From Paraburkholderia sp. (GTDB taxonomy: Bacteria; Pseudomonadota; Gammaproteobacteria; Burkholderiales; Burkholderiaceae), in the NCBI RefSeq assembly GCF_024281035.1, contig NZ_JAMXLH010000032.1, forward strand, positions 186,681-250,680: a stretch of 64,000 bases of DNA. Reading direction: 5' to 3'. Position numbers and translations under genes: made by a program. The notes under the pieces are model-generated. The model saw only the letters and a program-made list of their open reading frames with translations. It did no database searches and was not told where the DNA came from. This document shows positions 1 to 11,042 of this stretch, one piece after another; the first letter of the stretch is position 1, and the number at the start of each line of letters is the position of its first letter.

Positions 1-1
1 C

Positions 2-658
2 TTCAGCGGGATCGCCGTGACGCTGTGGCTGCTTGTTGTGTCGGTTTTGCTGGGCTTCCTGCTGGCGGTGCCACTGGCTATTGCACGGGCGTCGGACAAT
101 CCTTGGATGTCGCGGCCGGTCTGGTTCTTCACGTATGTGTTTCGCGGCACTCCCCTGTATGTGCAGCTGCTCATGTGCTACACGGGCATCTACAGTTTGC
201 ACGTTGTTCATTCCAATCCGCTACTGGGCTCGTTCTTTCGTGATGCCATGAACTGTACGCTGCTTGCGTTCACATTGAACGAGGCCGCCTACGCGACGGA
301 GATTTTCTCCGGCGCCATAAAGTCCACGACCGCGGGAGAAATAGAAGCAGGTCTCGCCTATGGGATGTCGCGTTTCAAGCTGTACACACGGATCATCCTG
401 CCCTCGGCGCTGCGCCGTTCGATCCCGATGTACAGCAACGAGGTCATCCTGATGCTCCATGCGACGACGTTGGCATTTACGGCAACTGTGGCTGACGTCC
501 TCAAGGTAACGCGTGACGTCAACTCGGCAACCTATATGCCATTTCAGGCGTATGGAATTGCCGCAATCATCTATGCGGCGATCGCGTTCTCCCTTATCTG
601 GATGTTCCGCAGGCTGGAAGCGCGCTGGCTCCTTTTCCTTGCACCGCGTACACGCTAA
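2..658 (+). CDS. Amino-acid ABC transporter permease, HisM type, 5' end cut by the window
   Basis: Inner-membrane permease of a polar amino-acid ABC importer (HisM/ArtM/AotM type). The reading frame is open from base 2 (FSGIAVTLWLL), so the true start lies outside the window. The paralogue at 54784-55497 has about 20 more N-terminal residues. It is hydrophobic throughout, with FVFRGTPLYVQL near the first third and an EAA-type coupling loop (EIEAGLAYGMSRFKLYTRI) that would contact the ATPase. The ATPase gene follows 21 bp downstream, so the two are co-transcribed. The substrate cannot be fixed from sequence; the family carries basic and other polar amino acids. Confidence 0.9.
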   Translation, partial: FSGIAVTLWLLVVSVLLGFLLAVPLAIARASDNPWMSRPVWFFTYVFRGTPLYVQLLMCYTGIYSLHVVHSNPLLGSFFRDAMNCTLLAFTLNEAAYATEIFSGAIKSTTAGEIEAGLAYGMSRFKLYTRIILPSALRRSIPMYSNEVILMLHATTLAFTATVADVLKVTRDVNSATYMPFQAYGIAAIIYAAIAFSLIWMFRRLEARWLLFLAPRTR

Positions 659-679
659 CACCCCCAAAAGGATACCGCC

Positions 680-1447
680 ATGCACAAGCTTGTCGTCGAA
701 GACCTGCACAAGAAGTTTGGTGACAATGAAGTCTTAAAGGGCGTTTCCCTGAAAGCCAGAGGTGGGGACGTCATCAGCCTTATCGGCTCGAGCGGCTCGG
801 GCAAGAGTACGCTCCTGCGCTGCATCAACTTTCTGGAGCGGCCGTGCTCGGGGCAGATCACGATTGGCAATGAGCTGATCCGCACAACAATCGATCGCGA
901 TGGCGCCCTGCGGGTCTCTGACCAGAAGCAGCTGCAGCGCATGCGTACCAGGCTTGCCATGGTGTTCCAGCACTTCAACCTGTGGGCGCATATGACCGTG
1001 CTGGAAAACGTCATTGAAGCGCCGCTTGCTGTCCTCGGGCTTCACAGGGACGAGGCCGTTGCGCGTGCGCGGGGGTACCTGGAAAAGGTGGGGTTGCCGG
1101 CTCGGGTCGAGGGCATGTATCCCTCGCATCTGTCGGGTGGGCAGCAGCAGCGTGTCGCCATAGCACGGGCGCTCGCGATGGAGCCAGAGGTCATGCTCTT
1201 TGACGAGCCCACCTCTGCGCTTGATCCTGAGCTCGTGGGTGAAGTCCTCAAGGTCATGCAGGCGCTGGCCGAGGAAGGCAGAACGATGATCGTGGTAACA
1301 CACGAGATGGGCTTTGCCCGCCATGTGTCGAACCATGTCGTGTTTCTGCACCAGGGAAAAATTGAGGAGCAGGGTGCCCCGCAGGATATCCTGGTCAATC
1401 CGGGTAGCGAGCGGTTGTCCAGGTTCCTCTCAGGAAAGCTGAAATAG
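680..1447 (+). CDS. Amino-acid ABC transporter ATPase, HisP type
   Basis: Cytoplasmic ATPase subunit that powers the importer whose permease precedes it. All hallmarks are present: Walker [11 protein letters not shown]-loop, signature LSGGQQQR, Walker [15 protein letters not shown] and H-loop VVTHEMGF. At 255 aa it is full length for HisP/ArtP/AotP. The start is ATG with an AAGGAT ribosome site just upstream. A close paralogue lies at 53932-54744, so the window has two HisM-HisP pairs. No binding-protein gene accompanies this pair inside the window; it is presumably upstream. The proximity to the homoserine-type genes is suggestive but does not prove the substrate. Confidence 0.93.
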   Translation: MHKLVVEDLHKKFGDNEVLKGVSLKARGGDVISLIGSSGSGKSTLLRCINFLERPCSGQITIGNELIRTTIDRDGALRVSDQKQLQRMRTRLAMVFQHFNLWAHMTVLENVIEAPLAVLGLHRDEAVARARGYLEKVGLPARVEGMYPSHLSGGQQQRVAIARALAMEPEVMLFDEPTSALDPELVGEVLKVMQALAEEGRTMIVVTHEMGFARHVSNHVVFLHQGKIEEQGAPQDILVNPGSERLSRFLSGKLK

Positions 1448-1822
1448 TGTAACTACCAATCTGGCGGGTAACGCCACGGTGACGGCTATTCCTGAATCGA
1501 CGCACCTGCGATCCGGACTGCGAAGCGCAGGGATAGCCGGACGACTCTTCTGGCGCGGCGTCTATCACCGGATTGCACTGGCCTGCACCGATCATTGGAG
1601 CGCACTCGCAGTAATGTGAAGCATATTTGTTGCAAGCGCATATTGAGATATCCGCATTCAATACACTCCTCGCTGCACACCGTGTGCGAGCAATCTGGCG
1701 TTGCTGATGCGGTCCTATTCATAGACGTAACTAGATTGGGCTGACGTTGTAATCGTTGTTCGTTCGCGCGATCGTTACGCTGGGCTTCGGACACCGGACT
1801 ACAAGCTCCTGCGCCGTGCCCA
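1448..1822. other. Intergenic stretch, nothing assignable
   Basis: About 375 bp between the transporter ATPase and the inverted repeat preceding the riboswitch. Short overlapping ORFs occur on the minus strand but have unconvincing composition and no recognisable motif. I see no RNA gene or clear terminator. Confidence 0.5.
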
Positions 1823-1870
1823 CGTCAAATTCGTGCTGGCTAGCTTCGCTCCGGCGAAGTGGCTTTGACG
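1823..1870 (+). repeat. Long imperfect inverted repeat ahead of the guanidine riboswitch
   Basis: CGTCAAA at 1823-1829 pairs perfectly with TTTGACG at 1864-1870. An inner perfect hairpin, CTTCGC/GCGAAG, lies at 1844-1849 and 1854-1859. TATAAT (1871-1876), a perfect -10 hexamer for the following riboswitch transcript, begins at the very next base. The structure therefore sits where the -35 region and activator or repressor sites would be. It could be an operator dyad, an upstream terminator or chance. No good -35 hexamer is visible at normal spacing. Confidence 0.45.
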
Positions 1871-1881
1871 TATAATTTCCC

Positions 1882-1932
1882 GCTGAGGACGACCTCGGCC
1901 TACGGGCTTATTTGCTGTCCGGGACGACCCGG
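1882..1932 (+). promoter_or_regulatory. Guanidine-II (mini-ykkC) riboswitch
   Basis: Two hairpins with identical ACGA tetraloops: GCTGAGG-ACGA-CCTCGGC (1882-1899) and CCGGG-ACGA-CCCGG (1919-1932). The loops are flanked by G-rich and C-rich stems exactly as in the mini-ykkC class, which dimerises through its ACGR loops and binds guanidinium. The second hairpin ends 11 bases before the AGGAGG ribosome site (1944-1949) of gdx, the arrangement expected for translational control. TATAAT at 1871-1876 places the transcript start near 1883. The downstream gene is the classic partner of this RNA. Confidence 0.92.
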
Positions 1933-1955
1933 CTCTTTGACACAGGAGGAGCCGT

Positions 1956-2270
1956 ATGGCCTGGGTTTTTCTCGTTGTTGCAGGTTTGCTTGAAGTCCTC
2001 TGGGCTTACGCGATGAAGCTGTCCAATGGCTTCACGCGGCTGAACTATTCCTCCATCACCATCGTGGCCATGATCGCCAGCTTCGCGCTGCTGTCGGTTG
2101 CGATGAAATCCCTCCCCCTCGGCACTGCCTACACGATCTGGACAGGTATCGGGACCGTGGGCGCATTTGTCGTCGGCATCCTTGTGCTGGGCGAGGTTGC
2201 CAGCCCGATGCGCATCCTTGCGGCTGTCCTGATCGTTGGCGGCCTTGGGCTGATGAAGCTCTCGTCCTGA
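1956..2270 (+). CDS. gdx: Guanidinium exporter Gdx (SugE subgroup of the SMR family)
   Basis: Small four-helix inner-membrane transporter of 104 aa, standard SMR length. It has the essential membrane glutamate in helix 1 (GLLEVLWAYAMK) and the SugE/Gdx-type helix 2-3 sequence GTAYTIWTGIGTVGAF. Gdx proteins exchange guanidinium for protons as antiparallel homodimers, and some also carry small quaternary ammonium ions. A strong ribosome site (AGGAGG) sits 6 bases before ATG. The mini-ykkC riboswitch upstream ties expression to guanidine, supporting Gdx over a general Qac function. A DinB-fold gene follows 41 bp later. Confidence 0.93.
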   Translation: MAWVFLVVAGLLEVLWAYAMKLSNGFTRLNYSSITIVAMIASFALLSVAMKSLPLGTAYTIWTGIGTVGAFVVGILVLGEVASPMRILAAVLIVGGLGLMKLSS

Positions 2271-2311
2271 GCAAAATCCGCTGGATCTTCCGCAATAGAG
2301 GAGAAGCACGC

Positions 2312-2797
2312 ATGAACACCAATACCTCTGCCCTGCTGCCACTCATGGCATACAAGAAATGGATGGACACGGGCCTGTATGAGTCGCTTCAGTTACCGGC
2401 CTATGCAGACAGGCCCGATGCCGTTCAGCAGGCGCTGTACTGGCTCAACCACATCCACATCGTCGATCAGATATTCCAGTCCCACTTGCTGGGGGAGCCT
2501 CACGGCTTTACCTCGACCGAGAGCAGTTCCTTTGCTCCACTACCGCAATTGCGCAGCGCGGCCGAAGCGCTTGACGAGTGGCTGATCCAGTACGCACAGC
2601 AACTGGATGACGCTGCCGCCGCCGAAGAAATCGACTTCGTCTTCACTGATGGCGACAAGGGTCGCATGAGCCGGACGCAGATGCTGATGCACCTGGCCAG
2701 TCATGCCCTCTATCACCTCAGCGTCACCACTCACGAACTGTCCCGTCAGGGCCTGCCTACTCCGCCCCTCCTGCTGACGACCTGCCTGGGCCGGTAG
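2312..2797 (+). CDS. DinB/YfiT-fold putative metal-dependent protein
   Basis: A 161-aa protein with a four-helix-bundle pattern and DinB-type histidines: LNHIHIVDQIF in helix 2 (about residues 46-56) and HLASHALYHL in the last conserved helix (about 130-139). In known members such histidines bind a divalent metal and some members are thiol transferases or hydrolases; the substrate here is unknown. GAGGAG precedes ATG by about 9 bases. It lies 41 bp behind gdx with no visible terminator, so it probably shares the guanidine-controlled transcript. That would make it a possible guanidine-stress or detoxification gene, which is inference. Confidence 0.75.
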   Translation: MNTNTSALLPLMAYKKWMDTGLYESLQLPAYADRPDAVQQALYWLNHIHIVDQIFQSHLLGEPHGFTSTESSSFAPLPQLRSAAEALDEWLIQYAQQLDDAAAAEEIDFVFTDGDKGRMSRTQMLMHLASHALYHLSVTTHELSRQGLPTPPLLLTTCLGR

Positions 2798-2979
2798 GCA
2801 GTAGTGCGAGCAGAAAAGAGCTTGCGGAGGGCAGAAAACCCACGACTGACAGATGGGTCACGCTACGGGTAGCCGATATATCTCGGATGGTACGAATCGC
2901 GCCTATATATAATATAGTTATCCTTAACATAATAGATGAGATCCAACTTTAGTGGTTCCTACCTGAGGCGCTCTCTGGT

Positions 2980-3234
2980 TTGTTGACTGAAAGCGGGGGC
3001 GTTATCGCCGACGGGCGTAGCAAAAATGCCGAAGTGCTCTGTCGCGTAATCGGGAGAAGCAGACAAGGTTGGGACATTGAGGTGACGCGCGATGGCTTCG
3101 TCACTCTGTCAGAAAGGAATCCCTTCTTCGGCTACAGCACAAAAGGTGCTGGGGCAGCCGCCGAATTGCCATGGAGCCCGCGAAACCGTCCGGCCGTTCA
3201 GCGGTATCCCGACGTAGCACGCTACGCTCCCCGT
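2980..3234 (+). other. Possible 5' part of an ORF interrupted by the IS21 element
   Basis: A TTG-started frame runs from 2980 into the IS21 left flank. If the IS and one copy of its CCGT target duplication are removed in thought, the frame stays open across the junction (3234 to 5301). It continues to a TGA at 5451-5453, overlapping the GTG start of the homoserine dehydrogenase gene: about 136 codons, translationally coupled. I do not recognise the product. Codon use in the second part (several CGA, TTG, ATA) is not strongly coding-like, so this may be coincidence. The upstream 2798-2979 stretch is AT-rich with no gene seen. Confidence 0.25.
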
Positions 3235-3308
3235 TGTCAAACGCAATCTCAAGTTGATACAGCTTCGGACGCAAACGCAATCGTAATTTGATACACCCGC
3301 TCATGCGG

Positions 3309-5212
<1,904 letters not shown>

Positions 5213-5449
5213 GGGCCGCCCAAAAGGAGCAACCCTACAACGAGGTGTATCAATTCCTAACTGCGTTGCTGTATCAATTTACAACTGCGCGCGACACCGT
5301 CCGAAGGGTTGGTCCCGAACCGGGTTCGCACGATGCAATTTGAATCTCTGCGAGCAATCTGCTTGTAATTTTGGTCAGAACGCCATATTGGGACTGCCTC
5401 TCACGTCAGATAGCATTTTCATCATCGTTCAACAGATGAAGGTGCCGAA

Positions 5450-6499
5450 GTGAGTGAGTACAAAGTTGCTTTGATTGGGTTTGGCGGAGTGAATCGTGCT
5501 TTGGCACAGCTTGCCGCGGACAACAACGCCCAGTGGAAACAGGAGCTGGGCTTCGAACTGAAGATCGTCGGTATCAGCGATCTGCATCTGGGCGCAGCGG
5601 TCTGCCCGGACGGGTTTGATCTGCGGGCGTTACGGGAACTCCCGGCCGAGAAGGGGGCACTGAGCCGGCTGCCGGGTGGCAAGAAGGAAGCTGCGACCGA
5701 GGAAGTCATCGAGACCTCTGGTGCCGATATCGTAGCCGAAGCCACGTTCACCAACGCAGTCAATGGCGAACCCGCTTCTTCCTACTGTCGCCTTGCGCTG
5801 ACCAAGGGAATCAGCGTGGTCACCACGAACAAGGGCCCGGTAGCCTTCCATGCCGAGGCTCTGAAGCGTGCAGCTGCGGAACATGGCGCTTACTTCGAGT
5901 ATGAAGGCGCCGTCATGAGCGGAACGCCTGTCATTCGGCTTGGCCGGGAGTTGCTTGCAGGATCGGCATTGAAGGGATTCGAGGGCATTCTCAATGGCAC
6001 CTCGAATTTTGTCCTGTCGAGCATGGAGTCGGGGCTGAGTTTCTCTGAGGCGCTCGAAAAGGCACAGCGTCTGGGTTACGCAGAAGCGGACCCGACCGCT
6101 GACATCGAGGGGCATGACGTTCGCCTGAAGGTTGTGATTCTCGCCAATGAACTGCTCGGCGCGAAGCTCACGCCTGCTGATGTTCCGTGCAAAGGCATCA
6201 GTGGTCTGACGCTGCAGAACATCCAGGATGCTGTTGCGGCGAATGCACGGTGGAAACTGATCGGAAGCGCATCGAAGATGGCCGACGGGACCATCCGGGC
6301 TAGCGTTGAGCCCAGAATGCTTCCGCTGGAAAATTCGCTGACTGGGGTGGGCGACGCGGTCAATGCCGTCACGTTCAAAACGGGGCTGCTCGGGGATGTC
6401 ACCGTGCGCGGGCCGGGCGCAGGCCGCATTGAGACGGCTTATGCACTGCTTGCGGACATCATCAGTATCCATAAAGCCAAAACGGCAAAGGGGAACTAA
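5450..6499 (+). CDS. Homoserine dehydrogenase, short form without ACT domain
   Basis: NAD(P)-dependent interconversion of homoserine and aspartate semialdehyde. The Rossmann motif GFGGVN is at the N terminus, the catalytic-domain lysine in [14 protein letters not shown] follows, and the homoserine-site region is [19 protein letters not shown]. At 349 aa it lacks the C-terminal ACT domain of feedback-inhibited biosynthetic enzymes, which fits a catabolic role. GTG start with AAGG upstream. The next gene starts 3 bp after the stop, an aldehyde dehydrogenase that could take the aspartate semialdehyde product, then a DapA-family gene. The catabolic reading is inference from context. Confidence 0.85.
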   Translation: MSEYKVALIGFGGVNRALAQLAADNNAQWKQELGFELKIVGISDLHLGAAVCPDGFDLRALRELPAEKGALSRLPGGKKEAATEEVIETSGADIVAEATFTNAVNGEPASSYCRLALTKGISVVTTNKGPVAFHAEALKRAAAEHGAYFEYEGAVMSGTPVIRLGRELLAGSALKGFEGILNGTSNFVLSSMESGLSFSEALEKAQRLGYAEADPTADIEGHDVRLKVVILANELLGAKLTPADVPCKGISGLTLQNIQDAVAANARWKLIGSASKMADGTIRASVEPRMLPLENSLTGVGDAVNAVTFKTGLLGDVTVRGPGAGRIETAYALLADIISIHKAKTAKGN

Positions 6500-6501
6500 T
6501 C

Positions 6502-7917
6502 ATGAACAGTATCAGGTTGCCCGCCGTGGGCTCCGGCACCGCGATCGCAGTCACCAGTCCGTTCGATGGTAGCGAAGTTGGCTTCGTGGCAGACATGCCC
6601 CCGGAAAGTGCAGCTACGCTGATCCAGATCGCCAGGGATGGGGCGACTGTGTCCCGCCGTATTCCACGGCACGAGCGTGCCCGCATTCTCGAGACCTGCG
6701 CCGGGTTGATTGACCGCGATAGAAAAGCGTTCGCGGAACTCATCGTGGCTGAAGCCGGCAAGACGCTGAGGCAGGCCGAGAAGGAGGTCTCCCGCTGCAT
6801 AAATACACTCAAACTGTCGGCCGATGAAGCGCGTCGTAACAGCGGGGAGGTGATCCCGTTCGATTCATATGCGGGCTCGGAGAATCGTCAGGGATGGTTC
6901 ACGCGCGAACCCCTCGGCGTAATTGTGGCGATCACGCCGTATAACGATCCGCTTAACCTTGTTGCCCACAAACTCGGCCCCGCGATCGCTGGCGGCAACT
7001 CGGTCGTGCTTAAACCGTCGGAGCTGGCGCCGCTGTCGGCGATCAAACTGGTCGACTACCTGAACGTAGCGGGCCTGCCGGCAAACGTCGTCTCGATTGC
7101 GACCGGGGGGGCTGCCCTCGGCGAAGCCCTCGTAGGGGCGAAAGATGTGCGCATGATCTCGTTCACCGGCGGATTCGTCACGGGAGAAAAGATCGCGCAC
7201 GCTGCTGGTCTCAAGAAGCTGGCGATGGATCTCGGCGGTAATGCACCGGTGATCGTGATGGACGATTGCGATCTGGACGATGCCGTCGACTCGTGTGTGT
7301 CCGGAGCCTACTGGGCTGCGGGCCAGAACTGTATTGGAACGCAGCGGATCCTGATTCATTCGAGTATTTATGACGCGTTCCGGGATCGCTTTGTCGCAGG
7401 CACTCGCGCATTGAACGTGGGTAACCCTGCCTTGCAGGACACGGATGTCGGGCCGATGATCACTACGAAGGCGGCACAGCGTACTGAAAGTGTGGTCAAC
7501 GATGCCATTCGCCTGGGGGCGAAATTGTTGTGTGGCAATGTACGGGACGGTTCGGTGTACGCGCCGACAGTTCTTGAAGACGTGAGCTTTCAGTGCGATC
7601 TGTGGAATCAGGAGATTTTCAGTCCGGTAGTGGTGCTCCAGAGAATCGAGTCGATCGGAGAAGCTCTGGAACTTGCGAACAGCCCGGCGTATAGCCTGCA
7701 TGCAGGGATCTTCACGAGTAACCTCGAGACGGCCCTGAAGGCGGCAGACAGTCTTGAAGCAGGCGGAGTCATGATCAACGATTCTTCCGACTATCGCTTT
7801 GATGCGATGCCGTTTGGCGGGTTCAAATACGGAAGCCTCGGTCGTGAGGGTGTGAGGTTCGCCTATGAAGAAATGACGCAGCCAAAGGTGGTGTGCATCC
7901 GTAAGACCGCGTGCTGA
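6502..7917 (+). CDS. NAD(P)-dependent aldehyde dehydrogenase
   Basis: Aldehyde dehydrogenase superfamily, 471 aa, full length. The catalytic cysteine is in GQNCIGTQR, the cofactor-site stretch in [18 protein letters not shown], and the C terminus has [15 protein letters not shown]. The usual general-base region LELGG reads MDLGGN, so the canonical Glu is replaced by Asp. It is most like the lactaldehyde/glyceraldehyde-3-phosphate/phosphonoacetaldehyde branch rather than betaine aldehyde dehydrogenases. It follows the homoserine dehydrogenase by 3 bp and is surely co-translated. The likely substrate is therefore aspartate semialdehyde or a related short aldehyde, giving aspartate, which is inferred only from context. 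Confidence 0.85.
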   Translation: MNSIRLPAVGSGTAIAVTSPFDGSEVGFVADMPPESAATLIQIARDGATVSRRIPRHERARILETCAGLIDRDRKAFAELIVAEAGKTLRQAEKEVSRCINTLKLSADEARRNSGEVIPFDSYAGSENRQGWFTREPLGVIVAITPYNDPLNLVAHKLGPAIAGGNSVVLKPSELAPLSAIKLVDYLNVAGLPANVVSIATGGAALGEALVGAKDVRMISFTGGFVTGEKIAHAAGLKKLAMDLGGNAPVIVMDDCDLDDAVDSCVSGAYWAAGQNCIGTQRILIHSSIYDAFRDRFVAGTRALNVGNPALQDTDVGPMITTKAAQRTESVVNDAIRLGAKLLCGNVRDGSVYAPTVLEDVSFQCDLWNQEIFSPVVVLQRIESIGEALELANSPAYSLHAGIFTSNLETALKAADSLEAGGVMINDSSDYRFDAMPFGGFKYGSLGREGVRFAYEEMTQPKVVCIRKTAC

Positions 7918-7937
7918 TTTCAGACACCTCGCACGGT

Positions 7938-7971
7938 GAAAACGACTCACGAATTCCCGTGGGTCGTTTTC
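7938..7971 (+). terminator. Strong hairpin between the aldehyde dehydrogenase and DapA-family genes
   Basis: GAAAACGACTCACG (7938-7951) pairs with CGTGGGTCGTTTTC (7958-7971) with one G-T wobble and a 6-base loop. The 14-bp stem with A-rich 5' and T-rich 3' arms looks like a Burkholderia-type intrinsic terminator usable in both directions. It lies inside an apparent operon, 33 bp before the dapA-like start, so it may attenuate the downstream gene or process the message. Confidence 0.7.
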
Positions 7972-8003
7972 GCTTGTGCACACGAACAAGGAAGGAAAAA
8001 GTT

Positions 8004-8909
<906 letters not shown>

Positions 8910-8929
8910 CCCACGGGGTTGCGCGTAAA

Positions 8930-8960
8930 GCGGGGGCACGTCAGATGGCGCTGCCCCCGC
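8930..8960. terminator. GC-rich hairpin between convergent genes
   Basis: GCGGGGGCA (8930-8938) and TGCCCCCGC (8952-8960) form a perfect 9-bp stem with a 13-base loop. It sits between the DapA-family gene and the convergent gene at 8979-9698. No T tract follows, so termination is plausible but not certain. Confidence 0.5.
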
Positions 8961-8978
8961 GTGAGCGGGACGGGGGCG

Positions 8979-9698
8979 TTAAAGATAGAAGGCCGTGGCT
9001 TTCGATCCAACGAGATGCCGAATCCGGTCGAATGATGTGACGAGGCTGTCGCGTGAAGCCGCCGATCCGTCAAGCAGTACCGGCGCAAAATGAAGCGCAT
9101 CGATTCCGGCCGGAACGGGAAAGGCGTCTTCTGATCCATTCCCGGATTCTCCGGTGACCGCTGTCCCGGCAATGGCAATTAGACTCATGTACAGCCATGC
9201 GGCCTGACGAGGGCCGAATTCCAGAAGAAGGGGTGGGGCGGCGGGGGGTGTTTCCTCATGCGCCGGTAACCGGTAGCGCGAAGCCATCGATAATGCCCTG
9301 AGCAGGGGGAGTTCGTAAATGCCTGGCCACCATGCCCTTGGCTCCTGCATCCAGGGCCCCACCTTTAGCACGCCGGCCATCTCGATTTCACCCCCCGGGA
9401 AGAGGTACGCATAGGCTTCATGCTTTCCGTGGTTGTCGACCGACGAGGTCGCCAGCCAGCCATCGCCGTGGGCGTCCACATGATGCAGGGCTGTGTTTGC
9501 CGGCTCCAGTGAGAGCAACGATGTTGGCGCTTCTGACAACGCGAGCGAGCGATGGGCAGCGCTGATACTGCTGTCTTCGTACAGGATCCTGCCGATCCAC
9601 ACGGGACCTTGGGCAAGTGGAGCATAGGCGCTGCCGGCTCGAATTTCGGCCGCGCGGCGGTAAGCTTCCTCCTGCATTGCGTGTAACACATCGGACAT
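8979..9698 (-). CDS. Conserved-looking protein of unknown function
   Basis: A 239-aa soluble protein that I do not recognise. It lacks a signal peptide and membrane segments apart from one moderately hydrophobic stretch (WLYMSLIAIAGTAV, about residues 174-187). The start is supported by GGAG about 8 bases before ATG. It is divergent from the LysR gene at 9828 across a 129-bp gap that holds a dyad, the usual arrangement of a LysR regulator and its target. It is convergent with the DapA-family gene. This suggests a role in the same amino-acid utilisation locus, but nothing in the sequence identifies the chemistry. Confidence 0.65.
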   Translation of the reverse strand: MSDVLHAMQEEAYRRAAEIRAGSAYAPLAQGPVWIGRILYEDSSISAAHRSLALSEAPTSLLSLEPANTALHHVDAHGDGWLATSSVDNHGKHEAYAYLFPGGEIEMAGVLKVGPWMQEPRAWWPGIYELPLLRALSMASRYRLPAHEETPPAAPPLLLEFGPRQAAWLYMSLIAIAGTAVTGESGNGSEDAFPVPAGIDALHFAPVLLDGSAASRDSLVTSFDRIRHLVGSKATAFYL

Positions 9699-9759
9699 CT
9701 GATTCTCCAGTAGGCGAATACGTCAGGCTTGCGTACAGTGGTTTGTCTGTTGATGGTGA

Positions 9760-9777
9760 ATTGGCGTCCTGGCCAAT
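9760..9777. promoter_or_regulatory. Dyad in the divergent LysR promoter region
   Basis: ATTGG (9760-9764) and CCAAT (9773-9777) form a dyad with an 8-base centre, containing the T-N11-A core typical of LysR-type operators. It lies between the divergent genes at 9698 and 9828, so it could serve autoregulation and target control. Inference only. Confidence 0.4.
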
Positions 9778-9827
9778 ACAGTCGACAATACCTGGATTCT
9801 AGAAGTGCACCGGGAGCAAAAAAAGCG

Positions 9828-10760
9828 ATGAGTTTTGACGATGATGGTGAGTTTGAATCACCTGTCCATCGGCAGCGCCTGCCGTCACTTCATGCGTTGA
9901 GATGTTTCGAAGCGGCTGCGCGGGAGGAAAGCTTCCGGCGGGCAGCCGATGCCCTCAACCTCACGCATGGTGCGGTCAGCCGGGCCGTGCGCCTGATTGA
10001 AGACGATCTCGGAGTGATATTGTTCGACCGGCGCAACAGGCGCGTGTACCTCACCAGGGAGGGGCGTAGGCTCGCTGAGGCGGTGAGTGGTGGCTTTAGC
10101 CTGATTGAGTCGGCCTGCCGGGAATTGCGCATGCATGGTGGCCGCGCCACCTTGACACTTGCCTGCGAGCCGACGCTGCTCATGCGCTGGCTGATTCCGC
10201 AATTTCCCGCGTTCCAGAAGGCCAATCCGGACCTCGATGTTCATCTGGTGGCGGCATCCGGCACGGTGCTTGGCAATGGCATCGACATGGCAATTCGTCG
10301 CAACGACATTTCGTGGGGGAAGGAGATCGCTGCTGTCTGCCTGTTTGACGAGCAGGTTGGTCCGGTATGCCGGCACGATCTGGTGCAGGAATTCTTTTTG
10401 CCCACCGATGGCTTGTTGCGACTGCGGCGTTCCGCGACGCTGCTTCACACCAGCACGCGTGCGGACGCGTGGAAGACTTGGGGGAGCCTGGCGGGCCAGA
10501 AACTGGGTTCTCACAAGGCCAGGACATTCGAGCACTTTTACTACAGTCTCCAGGCCGCAGTGGCAGGCCTGGGGGTCGCGATTGGGCCATGGAAACTGGT
10601 CCAGGCCGATATCGAAAGTGGCCTGCTCGCGGCGCCAGCAGGGTTCGTGGAAGACGGCTCGGCCTACTATCTTCTTTCTTCCCCGTCGGGTATTGAGAAC
10701 AGGACCAGGGCCATCGTCACAGAATGGCTTACGACGATAGCGCACCCGCGGGCGCCTTGA
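9828..10760 (+). CDS. LysR-family transcriptional regulator, GcvA-like
   Basis: LysR regulator with a GcvA-type winged HTH (LPSLHALRCFEAAAREESF, then LNLTHGAVSRAVRLIEDDLG) and a C-terminal effector-binding domain of two PBP2-like lobes. Start at 9828 gives 310 aa, normal for the family; the upstream extension to 9729 would run through the probable operator. GGGAG lies about 11 bases upstream. It is divergent from the unknown gene at 8979-9698 and next to the homoserine-type operon, so it is a candidate local regulator of both. The effector cannot be told from sequence. Confidence 0.88.
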   Translation: MSFDDDGEFESPVHRQRLPSLHALRCFEAAAREESFRRAADALNLTHGAVSRAVRLIEDDLGVILFDRRNRRVYLTREGRRLAEAVSGGFSLIESACRELRMHGGRATLTLACEPTLLMRWLIPQFPAFQKANPDLDVHLVAASGTVLGNGIDMAIRRNDISWGKEIAAVCLFDEQVGPVCRHDLVQEFFLPTDGLLRLRRSATLLHTSTRADAWKTWGSLAGQKLGSHKARTFEHFYYSLQAAVAGLGVAIGPWKLVQADIESGLLAAPAGFVEDGSAYYLLSSPSGIENRTRAIVTEWLTTIAHPRAP

Positions 10761-11042
10761 TACAAGCCTGCAGCGATGGCCAGTTTCAGTCACCGACGCA
10801 GATTGGCAACTGTCTTCGAAAAAAAGCTCCGTTTTTCCGGTGTTGGCATACCCTGCTCGACACAACCGGAGTGGCTCGTTACGTGATGCTGAATTACTAC
10901 ATCGCCTCTGAGCCTTATGTCACAGCGGAGGTGATTTACCTTCTGCTGCCCCTCTCCTGCACCCGTTTCTTTAAATTCGCTAAAGGCCGTCGGCGGCAGC
11001 ATCTTGTTCCGCGTGTGCGGTATCTGATATGAAACAAATCGT

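Noticed and set aside
6865..7989. 374-codon minus-strand ORF
   Set aside because: Antisense to the aldehyde dehydrogenase gene.
10724..11032. 102-codon plus-strand ORF in the convergent LysR gap
   Set aside because: Overlaps the end of the first LysR gene and shows no motif or ribosome site.
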